NCBI RefSeq assembly: GCF_021155765.1
Contig: NC_060115.1
Span: forward strand, 4,340,001-4,404,000
Reading direction: 5' to 3'
Length of the DNA: 64,000 bases
Origin: Diprion similis
Taxonomy: Eukaryota; Arthropoda; Insecta; Hymenoptera; Diprionidae
In this document: positions 21,137 through 35,512 of the stretch, piece by piece
Numbering within the stretch: position 1 is the stretch's first letter
Layout of the letters: each line of letters begins with the position of its first letter
Position numbers and translations under genes: made by a program
The notes under the pieces: model-generated
Seen by the model: only the letters and a program-made list of their open reading frames with translations
Databases searched by the model: none
Told to the model about the DNA's origin: nothing

Positions 21137-24100
21137 GGGGTACCCTTTCTCAACTATTCGAACCCGAGGAACTCTAAATTCGTGTAAGGAAACTCGTGGG
21201 GCTAACAGCACAAAAATAGCGATTGAAATCCTCAGTTTTTCGGCTGTAACTTTTGATCCGCTGCTCGCAGCGTATTGGGACTGCGCTCAATCGATTTCTC
21301 TCGCAAAATTACGTCGGAATAGCGCCCCACAGAATCGATTGCAGCACTTTTCAAAATCGTCGAAATTTTCGTCAAAAATCCAAAGGGGTTAGCCTTACTT
21401 TTTTTTGCGATTTAGAAGCTGAAAATTTCTGGTCTCCGAATTGATTTGTATGACCGTTTCTAGACTAATTGGGACCCCAGGAACTCAAAAAACACTTTGA
21501 AATAAGCGTAGGAACAACAGCAGAGAAATGACGATGAAAATCTGCAGTTTTTCGGCTGTAACTTTTGATCCGTTGCTCGCAGCGTATTGGGACTGCGCTC
21601 AATCGATTTCTCTCGCAAAATTACGTCGGAATAGTGCCCTACAGAATCGATTGCAGCACTTTTCGAAATCATCGAAATTTTCGTCAAAAATCCAAAGGGG
21701 TTAGCCTTACTTTTTTTGCGATTTTTGGGGCTGAAAACTTCTGGTCTCCGAATTGATTTGTATGACCGTTTCTTGACTAATTGGGACCCCAGGAACTCAC
21801 AAAACACATTGAAAAAAGCGTAGGAGCACCAGCAGAGAAATGACGATGAAAATCTGCAGTTTTTCGGCTGTAACTTTTGATCCGTTGCTCGCAGCGTATT
21901 GGGACTGCGCTCAATCGATTTCTCTCGCAAAATTACGTCGGAATAGTGCCCTACAGAATCGATTGCAGCACTTTTCAAAATCGTCGAAATTTTCGTCAAA
22001 AATCCAAAGGGGTTAGCCTTACTTTTTTTGCGATTTTTGGAGCTGAAAATTTCTGGTCTCCGAATTGATTTGTATGACCGTTTCTAGACTAATTGGGACC
22101 CCAGGAACACAAAAAACACATTAAAAATAGCGTAGGAACAACAGCAGAGAAATGACGATGAAAATCTGCAGTTTTTTGGCTGTAACTTTTGATCCGTTGC
22201 TCGCAGCGTATTGGGACTGCGCTCAATCGATTTCTCTCGCAAAATTACGTCGGAATAGCGCCCCACAGAATCGATTGCAGCACTTTTCAAAATCGTCGAA
22301 ATTTTCGTCAAAAATCCAAAGGGGTTAGCCTTACTTTTTTTGCGATTTTTGGAGCTGAAAATTTCTGGTCTCCGAATTGATTTGTATGACCGTTTCTAGA
22401 CTAATTGGGACCCCAGGAACTCACAAAACACATCAAAAAAAGCGTAAGAGCACCAGCAGAGAAATGACGATGAAAATCTGCAGTTTTTCGGCTGTAACTT
22501 TTGATCCGTTGCTCGCAGCGTATTGGGACTGCGCTCAATCGATTTCTCTCGCAAAATTACGTCGGAATAGTGCCCTACAGAATCGATTGCAGCACTTTTC
22601 AAAATCGTCGAAATTTTCGTCAAAAAAGCAAAGGGGTTAGCCTTACTTTTTTTTGCGATTTTTGAAGCTGAAAATTTCTGGTCTCCGAATTGATTTGTAT
22701 GACCGTTTCTAGACTAATTGGGACCCCAGGAACTCAAAAAACACTTTGAAATAAGCGTAGGAACAACAGCAGAGAAATGACGATGAAAATCTGCAGTTTT
22801 TCGGCTGTAACTTTTGATCCGTTGCTCGCAGCGTATTGGGACTGCGCTCAATCGATTTCTCTCGCAAAATTACGTCGGAATAGTGCCCTACAGAATCGAT
22901 TGCAGCACTTTTCGAAATCATCGGAATTTTCGTCAAAAATCCAAAGGGGTTAGCCTTACTTTTTTTGCGATTTTTGGAGCTGAAAACTTCTGGTCTCCGA
23001 ATTGATTTGTATGACCGTTTCTTGACTAATTGGGACCCCAGGAACTCACAAAACACATCAAAAAAAGCGTCAGAGCACCAGCAGAGAAATGACGATGAAA
23101 ATCTGCAGTTTTTCGGCTGTAACTTTTGATCCGTTGCTCGCAGCGTATTGGGACTGCGCTCAATCGATTTCTCTCGCAAAATTACGTCGGAATAGTGCCC
23201 TACAAAATCGATTGCAGCACTTTTCAAAATCGTCGAAATTTTCGTCAGAAAAGCAAAGGGGTTAGCCTTACTTTTTTTTGCGATTTTTGAAGCTAAAAAT
23301 TTCTGGTCTCCGAATTGATTTGTATGACCGTTTCTAGACTAATTGGGACCCCAGGAACTCAAAAAACACTTTGAAATAAGCGTAGGAACAACAGCAGAGA
23401 AATGACGATGAAAATCTGCAGTTTTTTGGCTGTAACTTTTGATCCGTTGCTCGCAGCGTATTGGGACTGCGCTCAATCGATTTCTCTCGCAAAATTACGT
23501 CGGAATAGCGCCCCACAGAATCGATTGCAGCACTTTTCAAAATCGTCGAAATTTTCGTCAAAAATCCAAAGGGGTTAGCCTTACTTTTTTTGCGATTTTT
23601 GGAGCTGAAAATTTCTGGTCTCCGAATTGATTTGTATGACCGTTTCTAGACTAATTGGGACCCCAGGAACTCACAAAACACATCAAAAAAAGCGTAAGAG
23701 CACCAGCAGAGAAATGACGATGAAAATCTGCAGTTTTTCGGCTGTAACTTTTGATCCGTTGCTCGCAGCGTATTGGGACTGCGCTCAATCGATTTCTCTC
23801 GCAAAATTACGTCGGAATAGTGCCCTACAGAATCGATTGCAGCACTTTTCAAAATCGTCGAAATTTTCGTCAAAAAAGCAAAGGGGTTAGCCTTACTTTT
23901 TTTTGCGATTTTTGAAGCTGAAAATTTCTGGTCTCCGAATTGATTTGTATGACCGTTTCTAGACTAATTGGGACCCCAGGAACTCAAAAAACACTTTGAA
24001 ATAAGCGTAGGAACAACAGCAGAGAAATGACGATGAAAATCTGCAGTTTTTCGGCTGTAACTTTTGATCCGTTGCTCGCAGCGTATTGGGACTGCGCTCA

Positions 24101-27100
24101 ATCGATTTCTCTCGCAAAATTACGTCGGAATAGTGCCCTACAGAATCGATTGCAGCACTTTTCAAAATCGTCGAAATTTTCGTCAAAAAAGCAAAGGGGT
24201 TAGCCTTACTTTTTTTTGCGATTTTTGAAGCTGAAAATTTCTGGTCTCCGAATTGATTCGTATGACCGTTTCTAGACTAATTGGGACCCCAGGAACTCAA
24301 AAAACACTTTGAAATAAGCGTAGGAACAACTGCAGAGAAATGACGATGAAAATCTGCAGTTTTTCGGCTGTAACTTTTGATCCGTTGCTCGCAGCGTATT
24401 GGGACTGCGCTCAATCGATTTCTCTCGCGAAATTACGTCGGAATAGCGCCCTACAGAATCGATTGCAGCACTTTTCGAAATCATCGAAATTTTCGTCAAA
24501 AATCCAAAGGGGTTAGCCTTACTTTTTTTGCGATTTTTGGAGCTGAAAACTTCTGGTCTCCGAATTGATTTGTATGACCGTTTCTTGACTAATTGGGACC
24601 CCAGGAACTCACAAAACACATTAAAAAAAGCGTAGGAGCACCAGCAGAGAAATGACGATGAAAATCTGCAGTTTTTCGGCTGTAACTTTTGATCCGTTGC
24701 TCGCAGCGTATTGGGACTGCGCTCAATCGATTTCTCTCGCAAAATTACGTCGGAATAGTGCCCTACAGAATCGATTGCAGCACTTTCCAAAATCGTCGAA
24801 ATTTTCGTCAAAAAAGCAAAGGGGTTAGCCTTACTTTTTTTTGCGATTTTTGAAGCTGAAAATTTCTGGTCTCCGAATTGATTTGTATGACCGTTTCTTG
24901 ACTAATTGGGACCCCAGGAACTCACAAAACACATCAAAAAAAGCGTAAGAGCACCAGCAGAGAAATGACGATGAAAATCTGCAGTTTTTCGGCTGTAACT
25001 TTTGATCCGTTGCTCGCAGCGTATTGGGACTGCGCTCAATCGATTTCTCTCGCAAAATTACGTCGGAATAGTGCCCTACAGAATCGATTGCAGCACTTTT
25101 CGAAATCATCGAAATTTTCGTCAAAAATCCACAGGGGTTAGCCTTACTTTTTTTGCGATTTTTGGAGCTGAAAACTTCTGGTCTCCGAATTGATTTGTAT
25201 GACCGTTTCTTGACTAATTGGGACCCCAGGAACTCAAAAAACACTTTGAAAAAAGCGTAGGAACAACAGCAGAGAAATGACGATGAAAATCTGCAGTTTT
25301 TCGGCTGTAACTTTTGATCCGTTGCTCGCAGCGTATTGGGACTGCGCTCAATCGATTTCTCTCGCAAAATTACGTCGGAATAGTGCCCTACAGAATCGAT
25401 TGCAGCACTTTTCAAAATCGTCGAAATTTTCGTCAAAAATCCAAAGGGGTTAGCCTTACTTTTTTTGCGATTTTTGGAGCTGAAAATTTCTGGTCTCCGA
25501 ATTGATTTGTATGACCGTTTCTAGACTAATTGGGACCCCAAGAACTCAAAAAACACATTAAAAAAAGCGTAGGAACAACAGCAGAGAAATGACGATGGAA
25601 ATCTGCAGTTTTTTGGCTGTAACTTTTGATCCGTTGCTCGCAGCGTATTGGGACTGCGCTCAATCGATTTCTCTCGCAAAATTACGTCGGAATAGCGCCC
25701 CACAGAATCGATTGCAGCACTTTTCAAAATCGTCGAAATTTTCGTCAAAAATCCAAAGGGGTTAGCCTTACTTTTTTTGCGATTTTTGGAGCTGAAAATT
25801 TCTGGTCTCCGAATTGATTTGTATGACCGTTTCTAGACTAATTGGGACCCCAGGAACTCAAAAAACACATCAAAAAAAGCGTAGGAACAACAGCAGAGAA
25901 ATGACGATGAAAATCTGCAGTTTTTTGGCTGTAACTTTTGATCCGTTGCTCGCAGCGTATTGGGACTGCGCTCAATCGATTTCTCTCGCAAAATTACGTC
26001 GGAATAGTGCCCTACAGAACCGATTGCAGCACTTTTCGAAATCATCGAAATTTTCGTCAAAAATCCAAAGGGGTTAGCCTTACTTTTTTTGCGATTTTTG
26101 GAGCTGAAAATTTCTGGTCTCCGAATTGATTTGTATGACCGTTTCTTGACTAATTGGGACCCCAGGAACTCACAAAACACATCAAAAAAAGCGTAAGAGC
26201 ACCAGCAGAGAAATGACGATGAAAATCTGCAGTTTTTCGGCTGTAACTTTTGATCCGTTGCTCGCAGCGTATTGGGACTGCGCTCAATCGATTTCTCTCG
26301 CAAAATTACGTCGGAATAGTGCCCTACAGAATCGATTGCAGCACTTTTCAAAATCGTCGAAATTTTCGTCAAAAAAGCAAAGGGGTTAGCCTTACTTTTT
26401 TTGCGATTTTTGGAGCTGAAAACTTCTGGTCTCCGAATTGATTTGTATGACCGTTTCTTGACTAATTGGGACCCCAGGAACTCACAAAACACATCAAAAA
26501 AAGCGTAAGAGCACCAGCAGAGAAATGACGATGAAAATCTGCAGTTTTTTGGCTGTAACTTTTGATCCGTTGCTCGCAGCGTATTGGGACTGCGCTCAAT
26601 CGGTTTCTCTCGCAAAATTACGTCGGAATAGTGCCCCACAGAACCGATTGCAGCACTTTTCGAAATCATCGAAATTTTCGTCAAAAATCCAAAGGGGTTA
26701 GCCTTACTTTTTTTGCGATTTTTGGAGCTGAAAACTTCTGGTCTCCGAATTGATTTGTATGACCGTTTCTTGACTAATTGGGACCCCAGGAACTCACAAA
26801 ACACATCAAAAAAAGCGTAAGAGCACCAGCAGAGAAATGACGATGAAAATCTGCAGTTTTTCGGCTGTAACTTTTGATCCGTTGCTCGCAGCGTATTGGG
26901 ACTGCGCTCAATCGATTTCTCTCGCAAAATTACGTCGGAATAGTGCCCTACAGAATCGATTGCAGCACTTTTCAAAATCGTCGAAATTTTCGTCAAAAAA
27001 GCAAAGGGGTTAGCCTTACTTTTTTTTGCGATTCTTGAAGCTGAAAATTTCTGGTCTCCGAATTGATTTGTATGACCGTTTCTAGACTAATCGGGACCCC

Positions 27101-28956
27101 AGGAACTCAAAAAACACTTTGAAATAAGCGTAGGAACAACAGCAGAGAAATGACGATGAAAATCTGCAGTTTTTTGGCTGTAACTTTTGATCCGTTGCTC
27201 GCAGCGTATTGGGACTGCGCTCAATCGATTTCTCTCGCAAAATTACGTCGGAATAGTGCCCTACAGAACCGATTGCAGCACTTTTCGAAATCATCGAAAT
27301 TTTCGTCAAAAATCCAAAGGGGTTAGCCTTACTTTTTTTGCGATTTTTGGAGCTGAAAACTTCTGGTCTCCGAATTGATTTGTATGACCGTTTCTTGACT
27401 AATTGGGACCCCAGGAACTCACAAAACACATCAAAAAAAGCGTAAGAGCACCAGCAGAGAAATGACGATGAAAATCTGCAGTTTTTCGGCTGTAACTTTT
27501 GATCCGTTGCTCGCAGCGTATTGGGACTGCGCTCAATCGATTTCTCTCGCAAAATTACGTCGGAATAGTGCCCTACAGAATCGATTGCAGCACTTTTCAA
27601 AATCGTCGAAATTTTCGTCAAAAAAGCAAAGGGGTTAGCCTTACTTTTTTTTGCGATTCTTGAAGCTGAAAATTTCTGGTCTCCGAATTGATTTGTATGA
27701 CCGTTTCTAGACTAATTGGGACCCCAGGAACTCAAAAAACACTTTGAAATAAGCGTAGGAACAACAGCAGAGAAATGACGATGAAAATCTGCAGTTTTTA
27801 GGCTGTAACTTTTGATCCGTTGCTCGCAGCGTATTGGGACTGCGCTCAATCGATTTCTCTCGCAAAATTACGTCGGAATAGTGCCCTACAGAATCGATTG
27901 CAGCACTTTTCAAAATCGTCGAAATTTTCGTCAAAAATCCAAAGGGGTTAGCCTTACTTTTTTTGCGATTTTTGGAGCTGAAAACTTCTGGTCTCCGAAT
28001 TGATTTGTATGACCGTTTCTTGACTAATTGGGACCCCAGGAACTCACAAAACACATTAAAAAAAGCGTAAGAGCACCAGCAGAGAAATGACGATGAAAAT
28101 CTGCAGTTTTTCGGCTGTAACTTTTGATCCGTTGCTCGCAGCGTATTGGGACTGCGCTCAATCGATTTCTCTCGCAAAATTACGTCGGAATAGTGCCCTA
28201 CAGAATCAATTGCAGCACTTTTTAAAATCGTCGAAATTTCCGTCAAAAAAGCAAAGGGGTAAGCCTTCCTTTTTTTTGCGATTTTTGAAGCTGAAAATTT
28301 CTGGTCTCCGAATTGATTTGTATGACCGTTTCTAGACTAATTGGGACCCCAGGAACTCAAAAAACACTTTGAAATAAGCGTAGGAACAACAGCAGAGAAA
28401 TGACGATGAAAATCTGCAGTTTTTTGGCTGTAACTTTTGATCCGTTGCTCGCAGCGTATTGGGACTGCGCTCAATCGATTTCTCTCGCAAAATTACGTCG
28501 GAATAGTGCCCTACAGAATCGATTGCAGCACTTTTCGAAATCATCGGAATTTTCGTCAAAAATCCAAAGGGGTTAGCCTTACTTTTTTTGCGATTTTTGG
28601 AGCTGAAAACTTCTGGTCTCCGAATTGATTTGTATGACCGTTTCTTGACTAATTGGGACCCCAGGAACTCACAAAACACATCAAAAAAAGCGTAGGAGCA
28701 CCAGCAGAGAAATGACGATGAAAATCTGCAGTTTTTCGGCTGTAACTTTTGATCCGTTGCTCGCAGCGTATTGGGACTGCGCTCAATCGATTTCTCTCGC
28801 AAAATTACGTCGGAATAGTGCCCTACAGAATCGATTGCAGCACTTTTCAAAATCGTCGAAATTTTCGTCAAAAAAGCAAAGGGGTTAGCCTTACTTTTTT
28901 TTGCGATTTTTGAAGCTGAAAATTTCTGGTCTCCGAATTGATTTGTATGACCGTTT

Positions 28957-31454
28957 CTAGACTAATTGGGACCCCAGGAACTCAAAAAACACTTTGAAAA
29001 AAGCGTAGGAACAACAGCAGAGAAATGACGATGAAAATCCGCAGTTTTTCGGCTGTAACTTTTGATCCGTTGCTCGCAGCGTATTGGGACTGCGCTCAAT
29101 CGATTTCTCTCGCAAAATTACGTCGGAATAGTGCCCTACAGAATCGATTGCAGCACTTTTCAAAATCGTCGAAATTTTCGTCAAAAATCCAAAGGGGTTA
29201 GCCTTACTTTTTTTGCGATTTTTGAAGCTGAAAACTTCTGGTCTCCGAATTGATTTGTATGACCGTTTCTTGACTAATTGGGACCCCAGGAACTCACAAA
29301 ACACATTAAAAAAAGCGTAAGAGCACCAGCAGAGAAATGACGATGAAAATCTGCAGTTTTTCGGCTGTAACTTTTGATCCGTTGCTCGCAGCGTATTGGG
29401 ACTGCGCTCAATCGATTTCTCTCGCAAAATTACGTCGGAAGAGTGCCCTACAGAATCGATTGCAGCACTTTTCAAAATCGTCGAAATTTTCGTCAAAAAA
29501 GCAAAGGGGTTAGCCTTACTTTTTTTGCGATTTTTGGAGCTGAAAACTTCTGGTCTCCGAATTGATTTGTATGACCGTTTCTTGACTAATTGGGACCCCA
29601 GGAACTCACAAAACACATTAAAAGAAGCGTAGGAGCACCAGCAGAGAAATGACGATGAAAATCTGCAGTTTTTCGGCTGTAACTTTTGATCCGTTGCTCG
29701 CAGCGTATTGGGACTGCGCTCAATCGATTTCTCTCTCAAAATTACGTCGGAATAGTGCCCTACAGAATCGATTGCAGCACTTTTCAAAATCGTCGAAATT
29801 TTCGTCAAAAAAGCAAAGGGGTTAGCCTTACTTTTTTTTGCGATTTTTGAAGCTGAAAATTTCTGGTCTCCGAATTGATTTGTATGACCGTTTCTAGACT
29901 AATCGGGACCCCAGGAACTCAAAAAACACTTTGAAAAAAGCGTAGGAACAACAGCAGAGAAATGACGATGAAAATCTGCAGTTTTTCGGCTGTAACTTTT
30001 GATCCGTTGCTCGCAGCGTATTGGGACTGCGCTCAATCGATTTCTCTCGCAAAATTACGTCGGAATAGTGCCCTACAGAATCTATTGCAGCACTTTTCAA
30101 AATCGTCGAAATTTTCGTCAAAAATCCAAAGGGGTTAGCCTTACTTTTTTTGCGATTTTTGGAGCTGAAAATTTCTGGTCTCCGAATTGATTTGTATGAC
30201 CGTTTCTAGACTAATTGGGACCCCAGGAACTCAAAAAACACTCTGAAAAAAGCGTAGGAACAACAGCAGAGAAATGACGATGAAAATCTGCAGTTTTTCG
30301 GCTGTAACTTTTGATCCGTTGCTCGCAGCGTATTGGGACTGCGCTCAATCGATTTCTCTCGCAAAATTACGTCGGAATAGTGCCCTACAGAATCGATTGC
30401 AGCACTTTTCAAAATCGTCGAAATTTTCGTCAAAAATCCAAAGGGGTTAGCCTTACTTTTTTTGCGATTTTTGAAGCTGAAAACTTCTGGTCTCCGAATT
30501 GATTTGTATGACCGTTTCTTGACTAATTGGGACCCCAGGAACTCACAAAACACATTAAAAAAAGCGTAAGAGCACCAGCAGAGAAATGACGATGAAAATC
30601 TGCAGTTTTTCGGCTGTAACTTTTGATCCGTTGCTCGCAGCGTATTGGGACTGCGCTCAATCGATTTCTCTCGCAAAATTACGTCGGAAGAGTGCCCTAC
30701 AGAATCGATTGCAGCACTTTTCAAAATCGTCGAAATTTTCGTCAAAAAAGCAAAGGGGTTAGCCTTACTTTTTTTGCGATTTTTGGAGCTGAAAACTTCT
30801 GGTCTCCGAATTGATTTGTATGACCGTTTCTTGACTAATTGGGACCCCAGGAACTCACAAAACACATTAAAAGAAGCGTAGGAGCACCAGCAGAGAAATG
30901 ACGATGAAAATCTGCAGTTTTTCGGCTGTAACTTTTGATCCGTTGCTCGCAGCGTATTGGGACTGCGCTCAATCGATTTCTCTCTCAAAATTACGTCGGA
31001 ATAGTGCCCTACAGAATCGATTGCAGCACTTTTCAAAATCGTCGAAATTTTCGTCAAAAAAGCAAAGGGGTTAGCCTTACTTTTTTTTGCGATTTTTGAA
31101 GCTGAAAATTTCTGGTCTCCGAATTGATTTGTATGACCGTTTCTAGACTAATCGGGACCCCAGGAACTCAAAAAACACTTTGAAAAAAGCGTAGGAACAA
31201 CAGCAGAGAAATGACGATGAAAATCTGCAGTTTTTCGGCTGTAACTTTTGATCCGTTGCTCGCAGCGTATTGGGACTGCGCTCAATCGATTTCTCTCGCA
31301 AAATTACGTCGGAATAGTGCCCTACAGAATCTATTGCAGCACTTTTCAAAATCGTCGAAATTTTCGTCAAAAATCCAAAGGGGTTAGCCTTACTTTTTTT
31401 GCGATTTTGGAGCTGAAAATTTCTGGTCTCCGAATTGATTTGTATGACCGTTTC
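28957..31454. repeat. Tetramer higher-order repeat, two 1249-bp units
   Basis: Diagnostic variants recur exactly 1249 bp apart. GGAAGAGTGCC occurs at about 29437 and 30686, AATCTATTGCAG at about 30081 and 31330, and TCTCTCTCAAAA at about 29731 and 30980. Related blocks carrying GGAAGAGTGCC recur at about 32246, 34744 and 42243, at multiples of the monomer length. Confidence 0.85.
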
Positions 31455-34400
31455 TAGACTAATTGGGACCCCAGGAACTCAAAAAACACTCTGAAAAAAG
31501 CGTAGGAACAACAGCAGAGAAATGACGATGAAAATCTGCAGTTTTTCGGCTGTAACTTTTGATCCGTTGCTCGCAGCGTATTGGGACTGCGCTCAATCGA
31601 TTTCTCTCGCAAAATTACGTCGGAATAGTGCCCTACAGAATCGATTGCAGCACTTTTCAAAATCGTCGAAATTTTCGTCAAAAATCCAAAGGGGTTAGCC
31701 TTACTTTTTTTGCGATTTTTGGAGCTGAAAACTTCTGGTCTCCGAATTGATTTGTATGACCGTTTCTTGACTAATTGGGACCCCAGGAACTCACAAAACA
31801 CATTAAAAAAAGCGTAAGAGCACCAGCAGAGAAATGACGATGAAAATCTGCAGTTTTTCGGCTGTAACTTTTGATCCGTTGCTCGCAGCGTATTGGGACT
31901 GCGCTCAATCGATTTCTCTGGCAAAATTACGTCGGAATAGTGCCCTACAGAATCGATTGCAGCACTTTTCAAAATCGTCGAAATTTTCGTCAAAAATCCA
32001 AAGGGGTTAGCCTTACTTTTTTTGCGATTTTTGAAGCTGAAAACTTCTGGTCTCCGAATTGATTTGTATGACCGTTTCTTGACTAATTGGGACCCCAGGA
32101 ACTCACAAAACACATTAAAAAAAGCGTAAGAGCACCAGCAGAGAAATGACGATGAAAATCTGCAGTTTTTCGGCTGTAACTTTTGATCCGTTGCTCGCAG
32201 CGTATTGGGACTGCGCTCAATCGATTTCTCTCGCAAAATTACGTCGGAAGAGTGCCCTACAGAATCGATTGCAGCACTTTTCAAAATCGTCGAAATTTTC
32301 GTCAAAAAAGCAAAGGGGTTAGCCTTACTTTTTTTGCGATTTTTGGAGCTGAAAACTTCTGGTCTCCGAATTGATTTGTATGACCGTTTCTTGACTAATT
32401 GGGACCCCAGGAACTCACAAACCACATTAAAAGAAGCGTAGGAGCACCAGCAGAGAAATGACGATGAAAATCTGCAGTTTTTCGGCTGTAACTTTTGATC
32501 CGTTGCTCGCAGCGTATTGGGACTGCGCTCAATCGATTTCTCTCGCAAAATTACGTCGGAATAGTGCCCTACAGAATCGATTGCAGCACTTTTCAAAATC
32601 GTCGAAATTTTCGTCAAAAAAGCAAAGGGGTTAGCCTTACTTTTTTTTGCGATTTTTGAAGCTGAAAATTTCTGGTCTCCGAATTGATTTGTATGACCGT
32701 TTCTAGACTAATCGGGACCCCAGGAACTCAAAAAACACTTTGAAAAAAGCGTAGGAACAACAGCAGAGAAATGACGATGAAAATCTGCAGTTTTTCGGCT
32801 GTAACTTTTGATCCGTTGCTCGCAGCGTATTGGGACTGCGCTCAATCGATTTCTCTCGCAAAATTACGTCGGAATAGTGCCCTACAGAATCGATTGCAGC
32901 ACTTTTCAAAATCGTCGAAATTTTCGTCAAAAATCCAAAGGGGTTAGCCTTACTTTTTTTGCGATTTTTGGAGCTGAAAATTTCTGGTCTCCGAATTGAT
33001 TTGTATGACCGTTTCTAGACTAATTGGGACCCCAGGAACTCAAAAAACACTCTGAAAAAAGCGTAGGAACAACAGCAGAGAAATGACGATGAAAATCTGC
33101 AGTTTTTCGGCTGTAACTTTTGATCCGTTGCTCGCAGCGTATTGGGACTGCGCTTAATCGATTTCTCTCGCAAAATTACGTCGGAATAGTGCCCTACAGA
33201 ATCGATTGCAGCACTTTTCGAAATCATCGAAATTTTCGTCAAAAATCCAAAGGGGTTAGCCTTACTTTTTTTGCGATTTTTGGAGCTGAAAACTTCTGGT
33301 CTCCGAATTGATTTGTATGACCGTTTCTTGACTAATTGGGACCCCAGGAACTCACAAAACACATTAAAAAAAGCGTAGGAGCTCCAGCAGAGAAATGACG
33401 ATGAAAATCTGCAGTTTTTCGGCTGTAACTTTTGATCCGTTGCTCGCAGCGTATTGGGACTGCGCTCAATCGATTTCTCTCGCAAAATTACGTCAGAATA
33501 GTGCCCTACAGAATCGATTGCAGCACTTTTCAAAATCGTCGAAATTTTCGTCAAAAATCCAAAGGGGTTAGCCTTACTTTTTTTGCGATTTTTGGAGCTG
33601 AAAATTTCTGGTCTCCGAATTGATTTGTATGACCGTTTCTAGACTAATTGGGACCCCAGGAACTCACAAAACACTTTGAAAAAAGCGTAGGAACAACAGC
33701 AGAGAAATGACGATGAAAATCTGCAGTTTTTTGGCTGTAACTTTTGATCCGTTGCTCGCAGCGTATTGGGACTGCGCTCAATCGATTTCTCTCGCAAAAT
33801 TACGTCGGAATAGTGCCCTACAGAATCGATTGCAGCACTTTTCAAAATCGTCGAAATTTTCGTCAAAAAAGCAAAGGGGTTAGCCTTACTTTTTTTTGCG
33901 ATTTTTGAAGCTGAAAATTTCTGGTCTCCGAATTGATTTGTATGACCGTTTCTAGACTAATTGGGACCCCAGGAACTTAAAAAACACTTTGAAAAAAGCG
34001 TAGGAACAACAGCAGAGAAATGACGATGAAAATCTGCAGTTTTTCGGCTGTAACTTTTGATCCGTTGCTCGCAGCGTATTGGGACTGCGCTCAATCGATT
34101 TCTCTCGCAAAATTACGTCGGAATAGTGCCCTACAGAATCGATTGCAGCACTTTTCGAAATCATCGAAATTTTCGTCAAAAATCCAAAGGGGTTAGCCTT
34201 ACTTTTTTTGCGATTTTTGGAGCTGAAAACTTCTGGTCTCCGAATTGATTTGTATGACCGTTTCTTGACTAATTGGGACCCCAGGAACTCACAAAACACA
34301 TTAAAAAAAGCGTAGGAGCACCAGCAGAGAAATGACGATGAAAATCTGCAGTTTTTCGGCTGTAACTTTTGATCCGTTGCTCGCAGCGTATTGGGACTGC

Positions 34401-35512
34401 GCTCAATCGATTTCTCTCGCAAAATTACGTCGGAATAGTGCCCTACAGAATCGATTGCAGCACTTTTCAAAATCGTCGAAATTTTCATCAAAAATCCAAA
34501 GGGGTTAGCCTTACTTTTTTTGCGATTTTTGGAGCTGAAAATTTCTGGTCTCCGAATTGATTTGTATGACCGTTGCTAGACTAATTGGGACCCCAGGAAC
34601 TCAAAAAACACATCAAAAAAAGCGTAGGAACAACAGCAGAGAAATGACGATGAAAATCTGCAGTTTTTTGGCTGTAACTTTTGATCCGTTGCTCGCAGCG
34701 TATTGGGACTGCGCTCAATCGATTTCTCTCGCAAAATTACGTCGGAAGAGTGCCCTACAGAATCGATTGCAGCACTTTTCAAAATCGTCGAAATTTTCGT
34801 CAAAAAAGCAAAGGGGTTAGCCTTACTTTTTTTGCGATTTTTGGAGCTGAAAACTTCTGGTCTCCGAATTGATTTGTATGACCGTTTCTTGACTAATTGG
34901 GACCCCAGGAACTCACAAAACACATTAAAAGAAGCGTAGGAGCACCAGCAGAGAAATGACGATGAAAATCTGCAGTTTTTCGGCTGTAACTTTTGATCCG
35001 TTGCTCGCAGCGTATTGGGACTGCGCTCAATCGATTTCTCTCGCAAAATTACGTCGGAATAGTGCCCTACAGAATCGATTGCAGCACTTTTCAAAATCGT
35101 CGAAATTTTCGTCAAAAAAGCAAAGGGGTTAGCCTTACTTTTTTTTGCGATTTTTGAAGCTGAAAATTTCTGGTCTCCGAATTGATTTGTATGACCGTTT
35201 CTAGACTAATCGGGACCCCAGGAACTCAAAAAACACTTTGAAAAAAGCGTAGGAACAACAGCAGAGAAATGACGATGAAAATCTGCAGTTTTTCGGCTGT
35301 AACTTTTGATCCGTTGCTCGCAGCGTATTGGGACTGCGCTCAATCGATTTCTCTCGCAAAATTACGTCGGAATAGTGCCCTACAGAATCGATTGCAGCAC
35401 TTTTCAAAATCGTCGAAATTTTCGTCAAAAATCCAAAGGGGTTAGCCTTACTTTTTTTGCGATTTTTGGAGCTGAAAATTTCTGGTCTCCGAATTGATTT
35501 GTATGACCGTTT

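Larger units (their letters stand above)
20641..21149. other. Upstream region of the OFD1-like gene, up to the satellite edge
   Basis: No ORF of interest. It holds the X-box-like sites at 20815-20841, a doubled CGTCCTCCA (near 20856-20873) and a 16-bp palindrome at 21121-21136. The stretch is more GC-rich than the flanking introns. Confidence 0.6.

Noticed and set aside
20995-21175. tRNA-like B-box (GGTTCGAA on the minus strand near 21158-21165)
   Set aside because: The flanks do not form a T stem, and no A-box or acceptor stem can be placed at the proper distance.
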